Shown: positions 49,717-58,838 of the stretch, in pieces
How the letters are laid out: each line of letters begins with the position of its first letter
How positions within the stretch are numbered: position 1 is the first letter of the stretch
Source of the DNA: Ruegeria arenilitoris
GTDB lineage: Bacteria > Pseudomonadota > Alphaproteobacteria > Rhodobacterales > Rhodobacteraceae
DNA length: 64,000 bases
Direction: 5' to 3'
NCBI RefSeq assembly: GCF_013030985.1
Contig: NZ_WPYP01000005.1
Span: 186,001-250,000 of the forward strand
Program-made: the position numbers and the translations under genes
Notes under the pieces: generated by a model
Told to the model about the DNA's origin: nothing
The model's database searches: none
Seen by the model: the letters and a program-made list of their open reading frames with translations, nothing else

Positions 49717-50349
49717 TTAGATTTCAATAGCTTCAGCTATGGCTAAAGCGTCCTCAAGCCTAACACCGAGATACCGAACCGCGCTGTCCATCTTAGTATG
49801 ACCGAGTAAGAGTTGCACGGCGCGCAGATTGCCCGTCTCCTTGTAAACCTGCGTGACTTTGGTTCGGCGCATTGGCTGTGTGCCGTAAGCGCTTGCCTCC
49901 GACCCAATTGAAGTCACCCAATCACGAACGATCCGCGCATATTGACGGGTGGAGATATGCAGGCGCTCATGAAACCGTCCCGGCCAAAGGTATTCTGAGC
50001 CGACCATCAGTTCATCCTCCATCCACTTTTCGACAGAAACACGCGTGCCTTCGAAAATCTCGAAGCGTAAAGGTTTCTGAGTTTTGCTTTGCAGGATGGA
50101 GGCGCGTTCTTTGATCTGACCTGACGCCATGACGTTGACGACGTTCATCTTCACTAGGTCACAGCCGCGGAGCTTGCTGTCGTTCGCCATATTGAACAGC
50201 GCGAGGTCGCGATGGTTCTCGGCCAATTCAAGTCGAACCCAGATTGCCCAAACATGTTTGGGTTTCAACGGACGTTTCCGACCGACGATGCGTCCCTTGT
50301 TCCAGGCTGGGCGAAGGGCACGAATGGCGGGTAAGTTTGGCGTTTCCAT
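49717..50349 (-). CDS. Small tyrosine recombinase/integrase with His-to-Gln change in the catalytic set
   Basis: About 210 residues, from METPNLPAIRALRPAW. It contains only the catalytic domain type found in many short proteobacterial integrases. The set reads Arg61 in SKLRGCDL, Lys89 in LQSKTQKPL, Arg161 in TQPMRRTK, His184 in LLLGHTKM and nucleophile Tyr193 in VRYLGV. Close relatives have GTHSMRRTK, so the conserved His is Gln158 here. It may still cut DNA, since the Arg residues, second His and Tyr remain. The frame extends to 50688, but that N-terminus overlaps the LysR gene and is low in likeness, so I use 50349. No att site was found. Confidence 0.8.
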   Translation of the reverse strand: METPNLPAIRALRPAWNKGRIVGRKRPLKPKHVWAIWVRLELAENHRDLALFNMANDSKLRGCDLVKMNVVNVMASGQIKERASILQSKTQKPLRFEIFEGTRVSVEKWMEDELMVGSEYLWPGRFHERLHISTRQYARIVRDWVTSIGSEASAYGTQPMRRTKVTQVYKETGNLRAVQLLLGHTKMDSAVRYLGVRLEDALAIAEAIEI

Positions 50350-50483
50350 GGCTGATACTCCGATCCGCCATGCCCTGCCAGAACGACAACCCGACGTTGA
50401 CCGGCCCAATGTACCATAGATGCTGCATTGCATCTGATGGCAGGAGAGAGCCCTGACCAAATGTTGCTGCGCGAAGCTCGAAT

Positions 50484-50527
50484 GGCAGCAATGCGCAGAA
50501 AGCCGACTTTGCAAAGTCGAGCGGACG
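50484..50527 (+). repeat. Intergenic repeat family 2, copy 1 (hairpin CGACTTTGCAAAGTCG)
   Basis: GGCAGCAATGCGCAGAAAGC is followed by the 16-bp perfect palindrome CGACTTTGCAAAGTCG at 50504-50519. The related copy at 59.8 kb keeps GTAGCAATG and a GAGTTT-gca-AAACTC hairpin. It lies between the recombinase start and the end of a LysR gene. Confidence 0.5.
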
Positions 50528-50542
50528 GCGCTAGACATTTGG

Positions 50543-51439
50543 TCAAAGCGCGGTCTTGTCGAATATGCGAACGATCCAATCGAGGAAAACCCGGACGCGC
50601 GGTGAGAGTTGTCGATTTTGTGGGTAAAACGCAGCCAGCGGGGTTGGGGATGGCGGTGCATCCGGTAAGACTTCCACAAGACGACCATCTTCCAAGTCTT
50701 CCAGAAAACGATATTTCGGCGCTTGAGTCATCCCGAACCCGTTTCGGGTCAAATGATGCACAGTGTCAGCGTCGTTTGCGGTGACCAAGGCCGGTAACGT
50801 TACATCCTTAACCTTGTCTCCGATCTTGAACTCCAGCGGCATTACTGTGCCTGTTCGCGAGGACAGAAAACCAACCATCTGATGACCTTTCAGATCGTTT
50901 ACCGACGTTGGAGTGCCATACTTGGCCAGATACTCTGGACTCGCACAGGTGATTTCAGGGAGATCGATCAGGTGCCGTGTGATCATTCCACTGTCATCAG
51001 GAATGCCTGCTCGGATGGCGCAATCAACGCCTTCTCGCACCAGGTCCACCAGGCGCTCTGTCTGACCGAGTTGAATGGTGATCTTGGGGTACGTCGCAAA
51101 AAAATCAGCCAGGTGCGGCAGCAGGAAGACCCGCGTCAGAGTGCCGGGAGCATCGACGCGCAGCAATCCTGATGGTTCGTGCCCACGCAGTGCTCCTTCA
51201 GCTTCTTCCAGATCAGCCAGAATTGACGCGCATCTATGGTGATAGGCCTGCCCGTCTGGCGTTGGGGCCACGTGGCGAGTTGTGCGATCCAGCAGCCGAC
51301 AACCAAGGTCACGCTCCAGCCTTTGGATGGCTTCACTTGCGGTAGACCGCGGAATGTTCAGGTCAGAAGCTGCCTTTGTGAAGCTCCCGCGCTCCAGGAC
51401 GCGAACAAACAGGCGCATGGTTTCAAGTCTATCGATCAT
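50543..51439 (-). CDS. LysR-family regulator (divergent from an SDR gene)
   Basis: 298 residues with the helix-turn-helix MRLFVRVLERGSFTKAASDL and IPRSTASEAIQRLERDLGC, and a co-inducer domain of the type seen in PgrR/AaeR-like proteins. It lies 94 bp from, and divergent to, the short-chain dehydrogenase gene at 51533, an arrangement found often for LysR repressors of a single SDR. Confidence 0.88.
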   Translation of the reverse strand: MIDRLETMRLFVRVLERGSFTKAASDLNIPRSTASEAIQRLERDLGCRLLDRTTRHVAPTPDGQAYHHRCASILADLEEAEGALRGHEPSGLLRVDAPGTLTRVFLLPHLADFFATYPKITIQLGQTERLVDLVREGVDCAIRAGIPDDSGMITRHLIDLPEITCASPEYLAKYGTPTSVNDLKGHQMVGFLSSRTGTVMPLEFKIGDKVKDVTLPALVTANDADTVHHLTRNGFGMTQAPKYRFLEDLEDGRLVEVLPDAPPSPTPLAAFYPQNRQLSPRVRVFLDWIVRIFDKTAL

Positions 51440-51532
51440 TGTTCGCTTTTACCGAATTGTCATTCCAGCTCAAGACTGATTATCTGGCCTGTCTCCGTGC
51501 CTATCTTCGCGGCAAGCAGAAAGGAGATTGGC

Positions 51533-52270
51533 ATGGTACACGGACAACGAACTGCAATTGTAACCGGCGCAAGCAAGGGGATTGGTGCAGCCATTGCACT
51601 CCGCCTCGCTCAGGATGGTCATGCAATCATTGCCAATTATGCGAGTGATGAAGCCGGAGCGAACGAGGTTGTAGACGCTATCAAGAAAGCTGGCGGCCAA
51701 GCAGTCGCGGTCCAGGGTGACATCTCCGAAGCATCCTGCATGCCGCGATTGTTCGATGCGGCTGAACAAGAATTCGGTTCTGCCGATGTTCTGGTTAACA
51801 ACGCGGGAATTATGCGCCTGAGCGCGGTTGCTTCTACAACTGATGCCGATTTCGAGGCGCACTGCGCCGTCAACATTGGGGGTGTGTTTCGCGGCATGCG
51901 GGAGGCAGCCAAACGTATTAACGCAGGCGGCGCGATTGTAAGCCTGTCCTCCAGCGTGGTGGGTCTCTATCAGCCAACATATGGAATCTACGCGGCGACA
52001 AAAGCCGCAGTGGAAGCATTGACTCATGTGTTGGCCAAAGAATTGGGCCCACGTGGCATCACGGTGAATGCTGTAGCGCCTGGGCCGGTCGGGACCGACC
52101 TATTCATGACTGGCAAGCCCGAGGCGGTGATCGAGAACATCAAAAAGATGAACCCGTTTGGGCGGCTCGGAACACCCGAAGACATCGCTGCCGCTGTTTC
52201 GCTTCTGGCCGGACCTGATGGCCGTTGGATTAGCGGGCAAACACTTCGCGCCAATGGAGGCGTCATCTGA
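51533..52270 (+). CDS. Short-chain dehydrogenase/reductase (classical SDR)
   Basis: The 245-residue SDR has the cofactor motif TGASKGIGAAIALRLA, the structural NNAG (DVLVNNAGIM), catalytic Ser in IVSLSSSVVG and Tyr/Lys in YGIYAATKAA. ANYASDEAGA after the second strand, without an acidic residue at its end, suggests NADP(H) use. The ATG at 51533 is preceded by AAGGAG. Substrate unknown; many such enzymes are 3-oxoacyl-ACP reductase-like. Confidence 0.88.
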   Translation: MVHGQRTAIVTGASKGIGAAIALRLAQDGHAIIANYASDEAGANEVVDAIKKAGGQAVAVQGDISEASCMPRLFDAAEQEFGSADVLVNNAGIMRLSAVASTTDADFEAHCAVNIGGVFRGMREAAKRINAGGAIVSLSSSVVGLYQPTYGIYAATKAAVEALTHVLAKELGPRGITVNAVAPGPVGTDLFMTGKPEAVIENIKKMNPFGRLGTPEDIAAAVSLLAGPDGRWISGQTLRANGGVI

Positions 52271-52275
52271 CAAGC

Positions 52276-53190
52276 TCAGCCCGAAGCTTCCAGCAGATTT
52301 GCCTTTGAGTAACGCGCGGGCGGGCATCCAACATAGCGCGAAAATGCCGTACTGAAGGCACTGGACGACCCATACCCGATCTGGGCAGAGATTTCGGCAA
52401 TGCTGAGGTCGCCCGCTCGGAGCATATGCTTTGCCAATGTCATCCGCCAGTTCTGCAAATAGCTCATTGGGGGCATTCCCATGACCCCTTCAAACCGTGT
52501 GAAGAATGCAGAACGAGATAATCCGGCTTCGGTTGCAAGAGCTTGAACAGTCCAGCTGTGAGCCGGGGCCGCGTGCATGGCTCGCAAACTGGGTCCAACC
52601 CGCATGTCTGCCAATCCACGCAAAAGGCCCGCGGCTGGAGTTGTATCCGCGCCGGATCGGAAGGCTTCAATTAACAACACCTGTAATAGGTTCTCGACGA
52701 TTACGTCCCGTGCTGGCCTGTTTGCACGAGCCTCGTCGCGAACAAGCCCCGTGAGGGCAGCCAACCGACCCTCACTACGAACAAAAATCAGGTCTGGTAG
52801 CAGTGAGACCAAGAGATCGGCATCCGGGCTGGCAAAGGTGCAATGGCCTACCAGCTGTTGAACCTCCGGATCCGCATCAGTTGACCCAAGCCTGAATACT
52901 CCGTCTTCACCCTCTATGGGATAGTTGACCAACCCATCGGGCGGTGGAGGGGCCACACTGGAAAAGGTGAATGACTTGACCGCAGGGATCAGCACAAAGT
53001 CACCCGCATTCAAAACGAGTGGTTCTTTCCCTTCGATCTCTAGGCATGCACGTCCCGAAAGTAGAGAACAGTAGAAGGCCTCATTTACATCTTCACGATG
53101 CACCCGAAATGGCCCCGATGCATGTACCAGTTTTGAATAGGATGCTTTGGGTTGAAGGAGCGCGATGATTTCAGAGAATGGATCTGCCAT
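52276..53190 (-). CDS. AraC-family regulator with cupin N-terminal domain
   Basis: 304 residues: an N-terminal cupin (RVHREDVNEAFYCSLLSGRA, then LNAGDFVLIPA) and a C-terminal pair of helix-turn-helix motifs (SWTVQALATEAGLSRSAFFT, and DLSIAEISAQIGYGSSSAFS). It is the mate of the SDR gene at 53286, divergent by 95 bp with AT-rich DNA between, and lies tail to tail with the SDR at 51533. This pattern usually means that the regulator controls the adjacent SDR. Confidence 0.88.
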   Translation of the reverse strand: MADPFSEIIALLQPKASYSKLVHASGPFRVHREDVNEAFYCSLLSGRACLEIEGKEPLVLNAGDFVLIPAVKSFTFSSVAPPPPDGLVNYPIEGEDGVFRLGSTDADPEVQQLVGHCTFASPDADLLVSLLPDLIFVRSEGRLAALTGLVRDEARANRPARDVIVENLLQVLLIEAFRSGADTTPAAGLLRGLADMRVGPSLRAMHAAPAHSWTVQALATEAGLSRSAFFTRFEGVMGMPPMSYLQNWRMTLAKHMLRAGDLSIAEISAQIGYGSSSAFSTAFSRYVGCPPARYSKANLLEASG

Positions 53191-53285
53191 ATTGGACTAT
53201 CAATAACAAATAATGGATGATCGATTATATATAATACCGACTGCGTTGATTATTTTCAATGCATCAACGAACAGGAGATAACGTC

Positions 53286-54035
53286 ATGAAGACTGTATTG
53301 ATCACAGGATGTTCTTCGGGATTTGGACTGGAGACAGCGCGCTTCTTTCTCGAAAAGGGATGGTCGGTAATCGCAACAATGCGCAAGCCAGATGAAGCAC
53401 TATGCCCGGCCTCGGATCGTTTGACGATCCTGCCATTGGATATCTCGGACAGCGAGAATATCACAAAGGCAGTGGAAGTTGCTGGCCCTATCGACGCTTT
53501 GGTGAACAATGCAGGCGTGGGCTGGCTTTCCCCTTTTGAGGGCACATCAGAAGATAACCTGCGTCGGATTTTTGAGACCAACACGTTCGGCACCATGGAA
53601 ATGGTCCGTGCCGTGCTGCCGCAAATGCGCGCAGAGGGATCAGGGGTGATCGTGAATGTTTCTTCCAGCGTCACACTCAAACCGCTACCGCTGGCTTCGG
53701 TCTACACGGCCAGCAAAGCCGCGGTGAACGCTTTCACCGAATGCCTTGCCCTTGAACTGGCTCCTCTGGGCATTCGCGCCCATATCGTGTTGCCGGGTCA
53801 GGCCCCAACGACGAATTTTGGCAAGAACGCAATGGCACTGATGTCAGAAGCCAATGACACCCCTGGGGACTACAAGCCTTTCGCCGAGCAGACCATGGCG
53901 GCTTTCATGAACACGGAAGGGAAAGAATTCACCTTCTCCGAGGATGTCGTCCAGGCAATCTGGAGAGCCGTCACCGACAGCACGTGCCCACTTCGGATCC
54001 CTGCCGGAAAGGACTCGGTCGCTCTGGCGGCGTGA
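53286..54035 (+). CDS. Short-chain dehydrogenase/reductase
   Basis: The 249-residue enzyme has TGCSSGFGLETARFFLEKGW at the cofactor site, NNAGVGWLSPFE, Ser in NVSSSVTLKPLP and Tyr/Lys in YTASKAAVNA. It belongs to the group of SDRs that often go with AraC regulators. An acidic or basic residue after RKPDEA would decide the cofactor; ATMRKP suggests NADP(H). AGGAGATAACGTC precedes the ATG at 53286. Confidence 0.88.
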   Translation: MKTVLITGCSSGFGLETARFFLEKGWSVIATMRKPDEALCPASDRLTILPLDISDSENITKAVEVAGPIDALVNNAGVGWLSPFEGTSEDNLRRIFETNTFGTMEMVRAVLPQMRAEGSGVIVNVSSSVTLKPLPLASVYTASKAAVNAFTECLALELAPLGIRAHIVLPGQAPTTNFGKNAMALMSEANDTPGDYKPFAEQTMAAFMNTEGKEFTFSEDVVQAIWRAVTDSTCPLRIPAGKDSVALAA

Positions 54036-54077
54036 TACCCTCAACAATATGAAGAAACCCTCCCGAAAAACCAGAAT

Positions 54078-54105
54078 GGCCGACCTCAATGGGCCGGCCT
54101 TTTTT
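54078..54105 (+). terminator. Rho-independent terminator after the SDR gene
   Basis: GGCCGACC at 54078-54085 and GGCCGGCC at 54092-54099 form an 8-bp stem with one mismatch and a 6-nt loop. It is followed by TTTTTT. Confidence 0.8.
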
Positions 54106-54120
54106 GCATCTGGTAAGGCC

Positions 54121-54963
54121 TCACGCCAACATTTTGCTCGAAGTATCCCGTGTTTGTCGCGCCTTAACCGCAGTAAGCCACTCAACGGCAGTCTTCGTGC
54201 CACCAAAAGGATAAAGGTGAACCGCAACATCAGCTAAATTGCGTCGTTGTAGCCCTTGTTCGATCAAGCAGACCAGACGGGAGAAATCAACGATCCCGTC
54301 CACGGTGTCACTCACGTTGTTAAGTCCGCCACCCGAAACCCCAAATGAGCGTGCAAACCTGAGCAGGCGATCCTTTTTAGTCGGCCCAGGTAATCCAATT
54401 TGGATGGTCTGGCTAACACCAACGTTTCGAAGCTGGCTTATCCAGTTGAGAATTCTGGTTGGATCAAAGGCAAGTTGAGTGGTTATGCTCACGTTGCACC
54501 CGTGGGACTCTAGAAGTTTAACTTTTTCCTCTAGTAAGGCCACGTCCGAACGATAACCTATGGCGGCGTTCCCCTCAGGAAAACCTGGCAAGGTAACCCT
54601 CTTGATCGCGTATTTTTCAATCCACTCCGTTCGAAGGAGATCTATCGCGCTGTTGAATGGACCCGACGCCAAGGATGGATCACCGCCAACGACCATGACT
54701 TGTCCTTGTGCGCCGGCAAACCGGAGTTTTTCGGTCAGGTCAAACAAGTGTTTTTTTGATTGAAGGCGTCGAGCTGCAAATATCGGCACTGGCAATAGTC
54801 CGGCATCGTCGATCCGGCGCACCGTTCGCAGCCTGTCATAATCATCCTCATCGTTCAGCCAGGCCACATTGACAGCGGTTCTCGCAGGAATAAGTGACGC
54901 GGCTGATGTGAGATCCGCAATTGTCTTTCCTGTCGCTTCAAGTGAAAGAAAATCGAAATCCAT
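54121..54963 (-). CDS. Methylenetetrahydrofolate reductase-like protein (short MetF relative)
   Basis: The 280-residue protein has a TIM-barrel pattern like MetF: VNVAWLNDEDD, GQVMVVGGDPSLASGPFNS (with the conserved GG(D/N)P), GFPEGNAAIG and TTQLAFDPTRI at the expected spacing. In true MetF these line the FAD/folate site (GGDP; GYPEGH; TQ(F/L)(F/C)F(D/N)). Here the usual His after PEG is Asn. The N-terminal Glu-containing strand of MetF (E/PP-type FEFFPP) is not visible. It may therefore act on a related folate-linked demethylation, or be an accessory enzyme. I use the ATG at 54963, preceded by AAGGAAGGA; upstream sequence in frame reads poorly. Confidence 0.75.
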   Translation of the reverse strand: MDFDFLSLEATGKTIADLTSAASLIPARTAVNVAWLNDEDDYDRLRTVRRIDDAGLLPVPIFAARRLQSKKHLFDLTEKLRFAGAQGQVMVVGGDPSLASGPFNSAIDLLRTEWIEKYAIKRVTLPGFPEGNAAIGYRSDVALLEEKVKLLESHGCNVSITTQLAFDPTRILNWISQLRNVGVSQTIQIGLPGPTKKDRLLRFARSFGVSGGGLNNVSDTVDGIVDFSRLVCLIEQGLQRRNLADVAVHLYPFGGTKTAVEWLTAVKARQTRDTSSKMLA

Positions 54964-55146
54964 CAAGGAATCCTTCCTTTGAAAGGGCTGAGAATTCATT
55001 GGGAGGGTCGGCTCGCCTAACCGATAACGTTCAGAGCCTGACCGGGAACATTCCAGCTTCGATTGCCAAATTCGTTCGACATGACCTCGAAGCTTGGCAG
55101 CAGAAGCAAGCCACAGGCGCATGGCCAGTCTGCAAAAGTAGGCTGG

Positions 55147-55536
55147 CTAGAACCCGTGCATTCTTTTGGCCCATTGGTATCCGACAATCAGGCCCTTCAT
55201 GACCGGCAGCAGTGCCAACGCGCCAACGACTGCAATGACCGACATGCTAAGTGCCAGTACCCAGGGCTCCGGCCGCCATGTCACCCAGGCGATGTGCAAC
55301 GCAAATCCCATAAGGTGGCCAACGATCAGGATCGTAAGATAAGCCGGACCATCATCAGCCCGCTGATAGCTCAGATCCAAACCGCAATTCGAGCACTCAT
55401 CGTTCACTTTGATGTAGCTATGCAGCAGTTTGCCTTCCCCGCATTTGGGGCACTTGAGGCGCATCCCATTCATGATCGCGGGTTTGATGGGGCGCTCTTC
55501 ACTGTCGTCGTGGCCGTCAATTGCAAGTTCGGACAT
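55147..55536 (-). CDS. DUF983 family membrane protein
   Basis: 129 residues. A cytoplasmic zinc-ribbon-like start (LKCPKCGEGKLLHSYIKVND, then CSNCGLDLSYQRADDGPAY) is followed by two membrane segments (LTILIVGHLMGFALHIAWVT and WVLALSMSVIAVVGALALL). The two CxxC pairs and RADDGPAY are the DUF983 signature. The function of the family is unknown. AAGGAGATC stands before the ATG at 55536. It is divergent from the MocR gene. Confidence 0.88.
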   Translation of the reverse strand: MSELAIDGHDDSEERPIKPAIMNGMRLKCPKCGEGKLLHSYIKVNDECSNCGLDLSYQRADDGPAYLTILIVGHLMGFALHIAWVTWRPEPWVLALSMSVIAVVGALALLPVMKGLIVGYQWAKRMHGF

Positions 55537-55655
55537 CTTTGATCTCCTTCTGTTGCGCCTCAGATAGTTCATCTTCAGACAAAATGCAATCAATAGCCAA
55601 TCAATGTGTTGGCGAGTGCGACAACTTGTTGATAAATGCTCGGAAAAAGGTAAAG

Positions 55656-57065
55656 GTGACAGGCACAATCTCCTATATTGAATGGAGCGAAGCCTTGAAG
55701 TCATGGACACCGAATCTGCGCGGCGACGGAAAGCCACTCTATGTCCAGATCGCCGAAGCGATCAGACATGATGTAGAAACAGGTGTGCTTGATGCAGGTG
55801 ACAGGCTTCCGCCTCAACGCAGCGTCGCCAAGCTGGTTGGCTTAGACTTCACGACGGTGTCCCGCGGATACTCTGAAGCCGCAAAGCGAGGGTACATCGA
55901 TACTTTTGTTGGGCGAGGATCGTTTATCCGAAAGCCAGAAGAAACATCAGAAAAAGCAGACCCGCGACGCGCGCTTGAAGAAGATCCGAACATGAACATG
56001 CCCCCGGAACCAGACGATCCGGCTCTTGTGGCCCGCATGGAGCAAGGCCTCACGCATGTTGCTGCAAACCTTGTTCCTCTGCTTCGTTATCAGTCCATAA
56101 TCGGCAGCCGGCAGGACCGGGAAACCGCGGCGCGCTGGATGAACATCAATGGTATCGACGTTACCGCTGACCATTTGGCAATCACTCCTGGCGCGCATGC
56201 CAGCCTATTGTCGATCCTGACGCTGCTCACCAAACCCGGAGACACCGTGATCTGTGAGCGTGTGACCTATCCCGGTATTCGTGCCATAGGCGCTCAACTT
56301 GGCATCCGGCTTGTTGGCGTGAGATCAGACGGCAGCGGTATTCTCCCTGATGAACTGGATGCGGCCATTCGAGAATATGCGCCCACTGCTCTGTATCTGA
56401 ACCCAACGTTGCAAAACCCCCTGACGCTTACAATTCCAATCGAGAGGCGTGAACAGATCGCATCCGTATTGCGAAAGCATGGCGTGCCTTTGATTGAAGA
56501 CGACGCATGTCGCTTTGTGTCTTCGGATGCGCCGCCAGCTGTCTCACAGCAGATTCCAGAACTGGGGTGGTACATCGCGGGTCTTTCGAAATGCCTTGGC
56601 GCTGGTTTGAGGCTGGCACTCACGGTGGTTCCATCAGGTCTGTCGAGAACGCACTTCACTCGGGCCTTGCAGGCATCGAATGTCATGGTGTCACCGATCA
56701 CAACAGCTTTGATGGCGCGATGGATCGAGGATGGTACAGCCGCGGCGGTACAGAAGTTCGTCCGCGAGGAGGCGAGCCGCAGACAGAACTTGGCGGCCAA
56801 GATTATGCGGAGCCAAGACTTTGAGGGCGGTCGGGAGGCATTCAATATCTGGCTGACACTGCCCGAAGGATCCAGCCGAGCAGACGTGATGAGTCACATG
56901 GCCAATCGCCAAATCGGGATTATGCCGAGCAATGCCTTTACGGTGACAGGAACGCCCGATGAAGCGGTCAGGGTATGCCTGGGAGGACCAATCTCATTCA
57001 GCCAACTGACTGAAGATCTCGAAGCATTAAACTATGCGATCACCCACCAAAATTGGGTTCCCTAA
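55656..57065 (+). CDS. MocR/GntR-type regulator with aminotransferase-like domain
   Basis: About 469 residues: an N-terminal GntR winged helix (PLYVQIAEAIRHDVETGVLD, RLPPQRSVAKLVGLDFTTVS) and a fold-I PLP domain with the lysine in the AGLSKCLGAGLRLAL stretch, where a Schiff base with PLP forms. Such proteins sense amines, amino acids or PLP. The GTG at 55656 is favoured since AAAAAGG lies just before it; the frame itself extends to 55521 over the DUF983 promoter. Its target could be the divergent DUF983 gene or a gene elsewhere. Confidence 0.85.
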   Translation: MTGTISYIEWSEALKSWTPNLRGDGKPLYVQIAEAIRHDVETGVLDAGDRLPPQRSVAKLVGLDFTTVSRGYSEAAKRGYIDTFVGRGSFIRKPEETSEKADPRRALEEDPNMNMPPEPDDPALVARMEQGLTHVAANLVPLLRYQSIIGSRQDRETAARWMNINGIDVTADHLAITPGAHASLLSILTLLTKPGDTVICERVTYPGIRAIGAQLGIRLVGVRSDGSGILPDELDAAIREYAPTALYLNPTLQNPLTLTIPIERREQIASVLRKHGVPLIEDDACRFVSSDAPPAVSQQIPELGWYIAGLSKCLGAGLRLALTVVPSGLSRTHFTRALQASNVMVSPITTALMARWIEDGTAAAVQKFVREEASRRQNLAAKIMRSQDFEGGREAFNIWLTLPEGSSRADVMSHMANRQIGIMPSNAFTVTGTPDEAVRVCLGGPISFSQLTEDLEALNYAITHQNWVP

Positions 57066-57141
57066 GCTGATAGGCGGTGCCGAAAAACCGAAACGACCTT
57101 CGTCTCAGTTCTTCAATTTGCTTTACGGTTATTGTTTATTT

Positions 57142-57753
57142 TTATACACTTAGCACCAGATTGGTAAATCGTTGAATGTCTGCTGATCTGACAGGTCGAT
57201 GCTGAACAATGACGTGCCAGTAAAGCGGTGCGATAAACATATCCAGGATCATTTGCCGATCTGTGTCTTTTGTCAGCTCACCACGCTCAATAGCTCTGTC
57301 CAACATGACCATAGCTTGGGCTCGGCGATCTCGCGTCACACTCTCAAGTAATTCTGCCAATTCATCAGAACGGGCGTGCTCAGCATGCAGGTCGGGTAGA
57401 ATCCGCCTAACAAGCGGATGACGCAGAGTTGCAGCCATCCTGCGCATAAGCCTGGCAACGTCCTTCTCAAAGGATCCTGTGTCCGGAATTGGAGTGATAT
57501 TCGTAGCCGCTGATTTCACCGCTTCGGTCACCAGTTCAAACTTGGATTTGCTCCGTCGATAGAGCGCCGCCTTTCCGACGCCTGCACGTGCCGCAATGCG
57601 CTCCATTCGAAGAGCCGAGTAACCCGTTTCCGCCCATTCCTCGAACAAGGCGCGCTGGATTGCTTCCGTCACCGTGTCTTGCAAAACGGCGGCCCCGGCT
57701 GGCTTCCGACGCGGCCGATCAGAATTTATTTCGTCGGAACTCTTGCGTTCCAT
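57142..57753 (-). CDS. TetR-family repressor
   Basis: 203 residues. The TetR DNA-binding helix is AIQRALFEEWAETGYSALRM, continuing IAARAGVGKAALYRRSKSK. The C-terminal half is the usual variable ligand domain. It is divergent from the DMT-type transporter/NTF2/NmrA genes at 57860 onward, with an imperfect dyad GAAAC-N6-GTTCC near 57778 between them that may be its operator, so the three genes are likely its targets. Confidence 0.88.
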   Translation of the reverse strand: MERKSSDEINSDRPRRKPAGAAVLQDTVTEAIQRALFEEWAETGYSALRMERIAARAGVGKAALYRRSKSKFELVTEAVKSAATNITPIPDTGSFEKDVARLMRRMAATLRHPLVRRILPDLHAEHARSDELAELLESVTRDRRAQAMVMLDRAIERGELTKDTDRQMILDMFIAPLYWHVIVQHRPVRSADIQRFTNLVLSV

Positions 57754-57859
57754 CGTGATTCTCCCCTATATAGGACGAAACAGTATCGTTCCGACGAAGT
57801 TTGAGGCAAACTCCTGGATACTGCAACACATTTTTGGCACTTGCGGAAAGGGCGCGAAG

Positions 57860-58321
57860 ATGGACCCGAAAATTGCACTCCTGTGGTTTGCACCTCTGCT
57901 TTGCGGGGCCTTGATACCCATCCATGCCGGAATGAACGCAGAGCTCAGCCGCGCGGTTGGTCACCCGCTCTGGGCAACCCTGTTGTCATTTGGAATTTCA
58001 TTCGTTTGCCTGATGGCCGGGGTCGCTTGGCTCCGTCCGACATTGCCAAGCTTTTCTTCTCTATATGCGGCTCCTCCCTGGGCGTGGGTAGGAGGTGTGA
58101 TCGGTGTCATTTACGTGATGGCGACCATGGTTCTGATCCCACGCTTTGGGGCCGCGGCTTTTATTGCCGCAGTCGTCGCCGGACAAATGATGATGGCACT
58201 CATCCTGGACCAGAACGGGCTTCTTGGGAACGCACCTAGACCAGCAGACTTCTATCGCATCGCTGGTGCTGTGTTGTCGATCTCGGGTGTTCTGATCATG
58301 CAGTTTGGAAAAGCAACATAA
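57860..58321 (+). CDS. DMT-superfamily small transporter (DUF606/YdcZ-like)
   Basis: The 153-residue protein has five or so membrane segments, with GALIPIHAGMNAELSRAVGH at the start and WAWVGGVIGVIYVMATMVL, AAAFIAAVVAGQMMMALILD further on. This matches the YdcZ/DUF606 group, which occurs as homodimers or in pairs. It is likely an exporter of a small organic compound. The ATG at 57860 is preceded weakly by GGAAAGGGCG. It is first in a plus-strand run of three genes facing the TetR gene. Confidence 0.8.
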   Translation: MDPKIALLWFAPLLCGALIPIHAGMNAELSRAVGHPLWATLLSFGISFVCLMAGVAWLRPTLPSFSSLYAAPPWAWVGGVIGVIYVMATMVLIPRFGAAAFIAAVVAGQMMMALILDQNGLLGNAPRPADFYRIAGAVLSISGVLIMQFGKAT

Positions 58322-58382
58322 ACCAAACCACCACTCACAGAACAACCCTCCCGTTAAGGGAACAACAAGAGGTAATGAGATC

Positions 58383-58838
58383 ATGTCTGACACAAACAAC
58401 ATTCCCAGCTTTGGCGCGATGCTGCGCGGTGCCCTCGGAGATGCAATCATCGCAGAAGCAGGCGAGAACTTCTTGGACATGTGTGACGAAGGCATCGTGT
58501 TCGAGTTCCCGTTTTCTCCAGAAGGCTCAGTACGAGAACTCCGCGGTCGAGACACTATGGCAGCCTATCTGCCAAAAGCCGGAGGCCTCATCAGCTTTGA
58601 ATCCATGAGCCCGGCAGTCACCCATGTTGCCAAAGACGGTGAAACATTTGTGTTGGAGTTCTCCTGCAAAGGTGAAGGCAAAGCCGGACGCTACGATCAA
58701 AACTATATTTCTGTGATCAAAGTGAAAAACGGCCGCATCGTTCACTACCGGGATTACTGGAACCCACAGGTGCTGCTGAATGCCGTCGGCGGCGTTGAAA
58801 CACTAAAATCCGAACTCGGGAGCTTTATCGATGCCTAA
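58383..58838 (+). CDS. NTF2/SnoaL-like protein
   Basis: A 151-residue protein of the NTF2 fold: EAGENFLDMCDEGIVFEFPF at the entry, RELRGRDTMAAYLP, and VIKVKNGRIVHYRDYWNPQV, the C-terminal strand pair typical of SnoaL-like ketosteroid-isomerase fold proteins. The start follows an AAGAGG by about 12 nt; no better one is visible. It overlaps the NmrA-like gene by 8 bp, so the two are translated together, and may act on the same substrate. Confidence 0.82.
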   Translation: MSDTNNIPSFGAMLRGALGDAIIAEAGENFLDMCDEGIVFEFPFSPEGSVRELRGRDTMAAYLPKAGGLISFESMSPAVTHVAKDGETFVLEFSCKGEGKAGRYDQNYISVIKVKNGRIVHYRDYWNPQVLLNAVGGVETLKSELGSFIDA

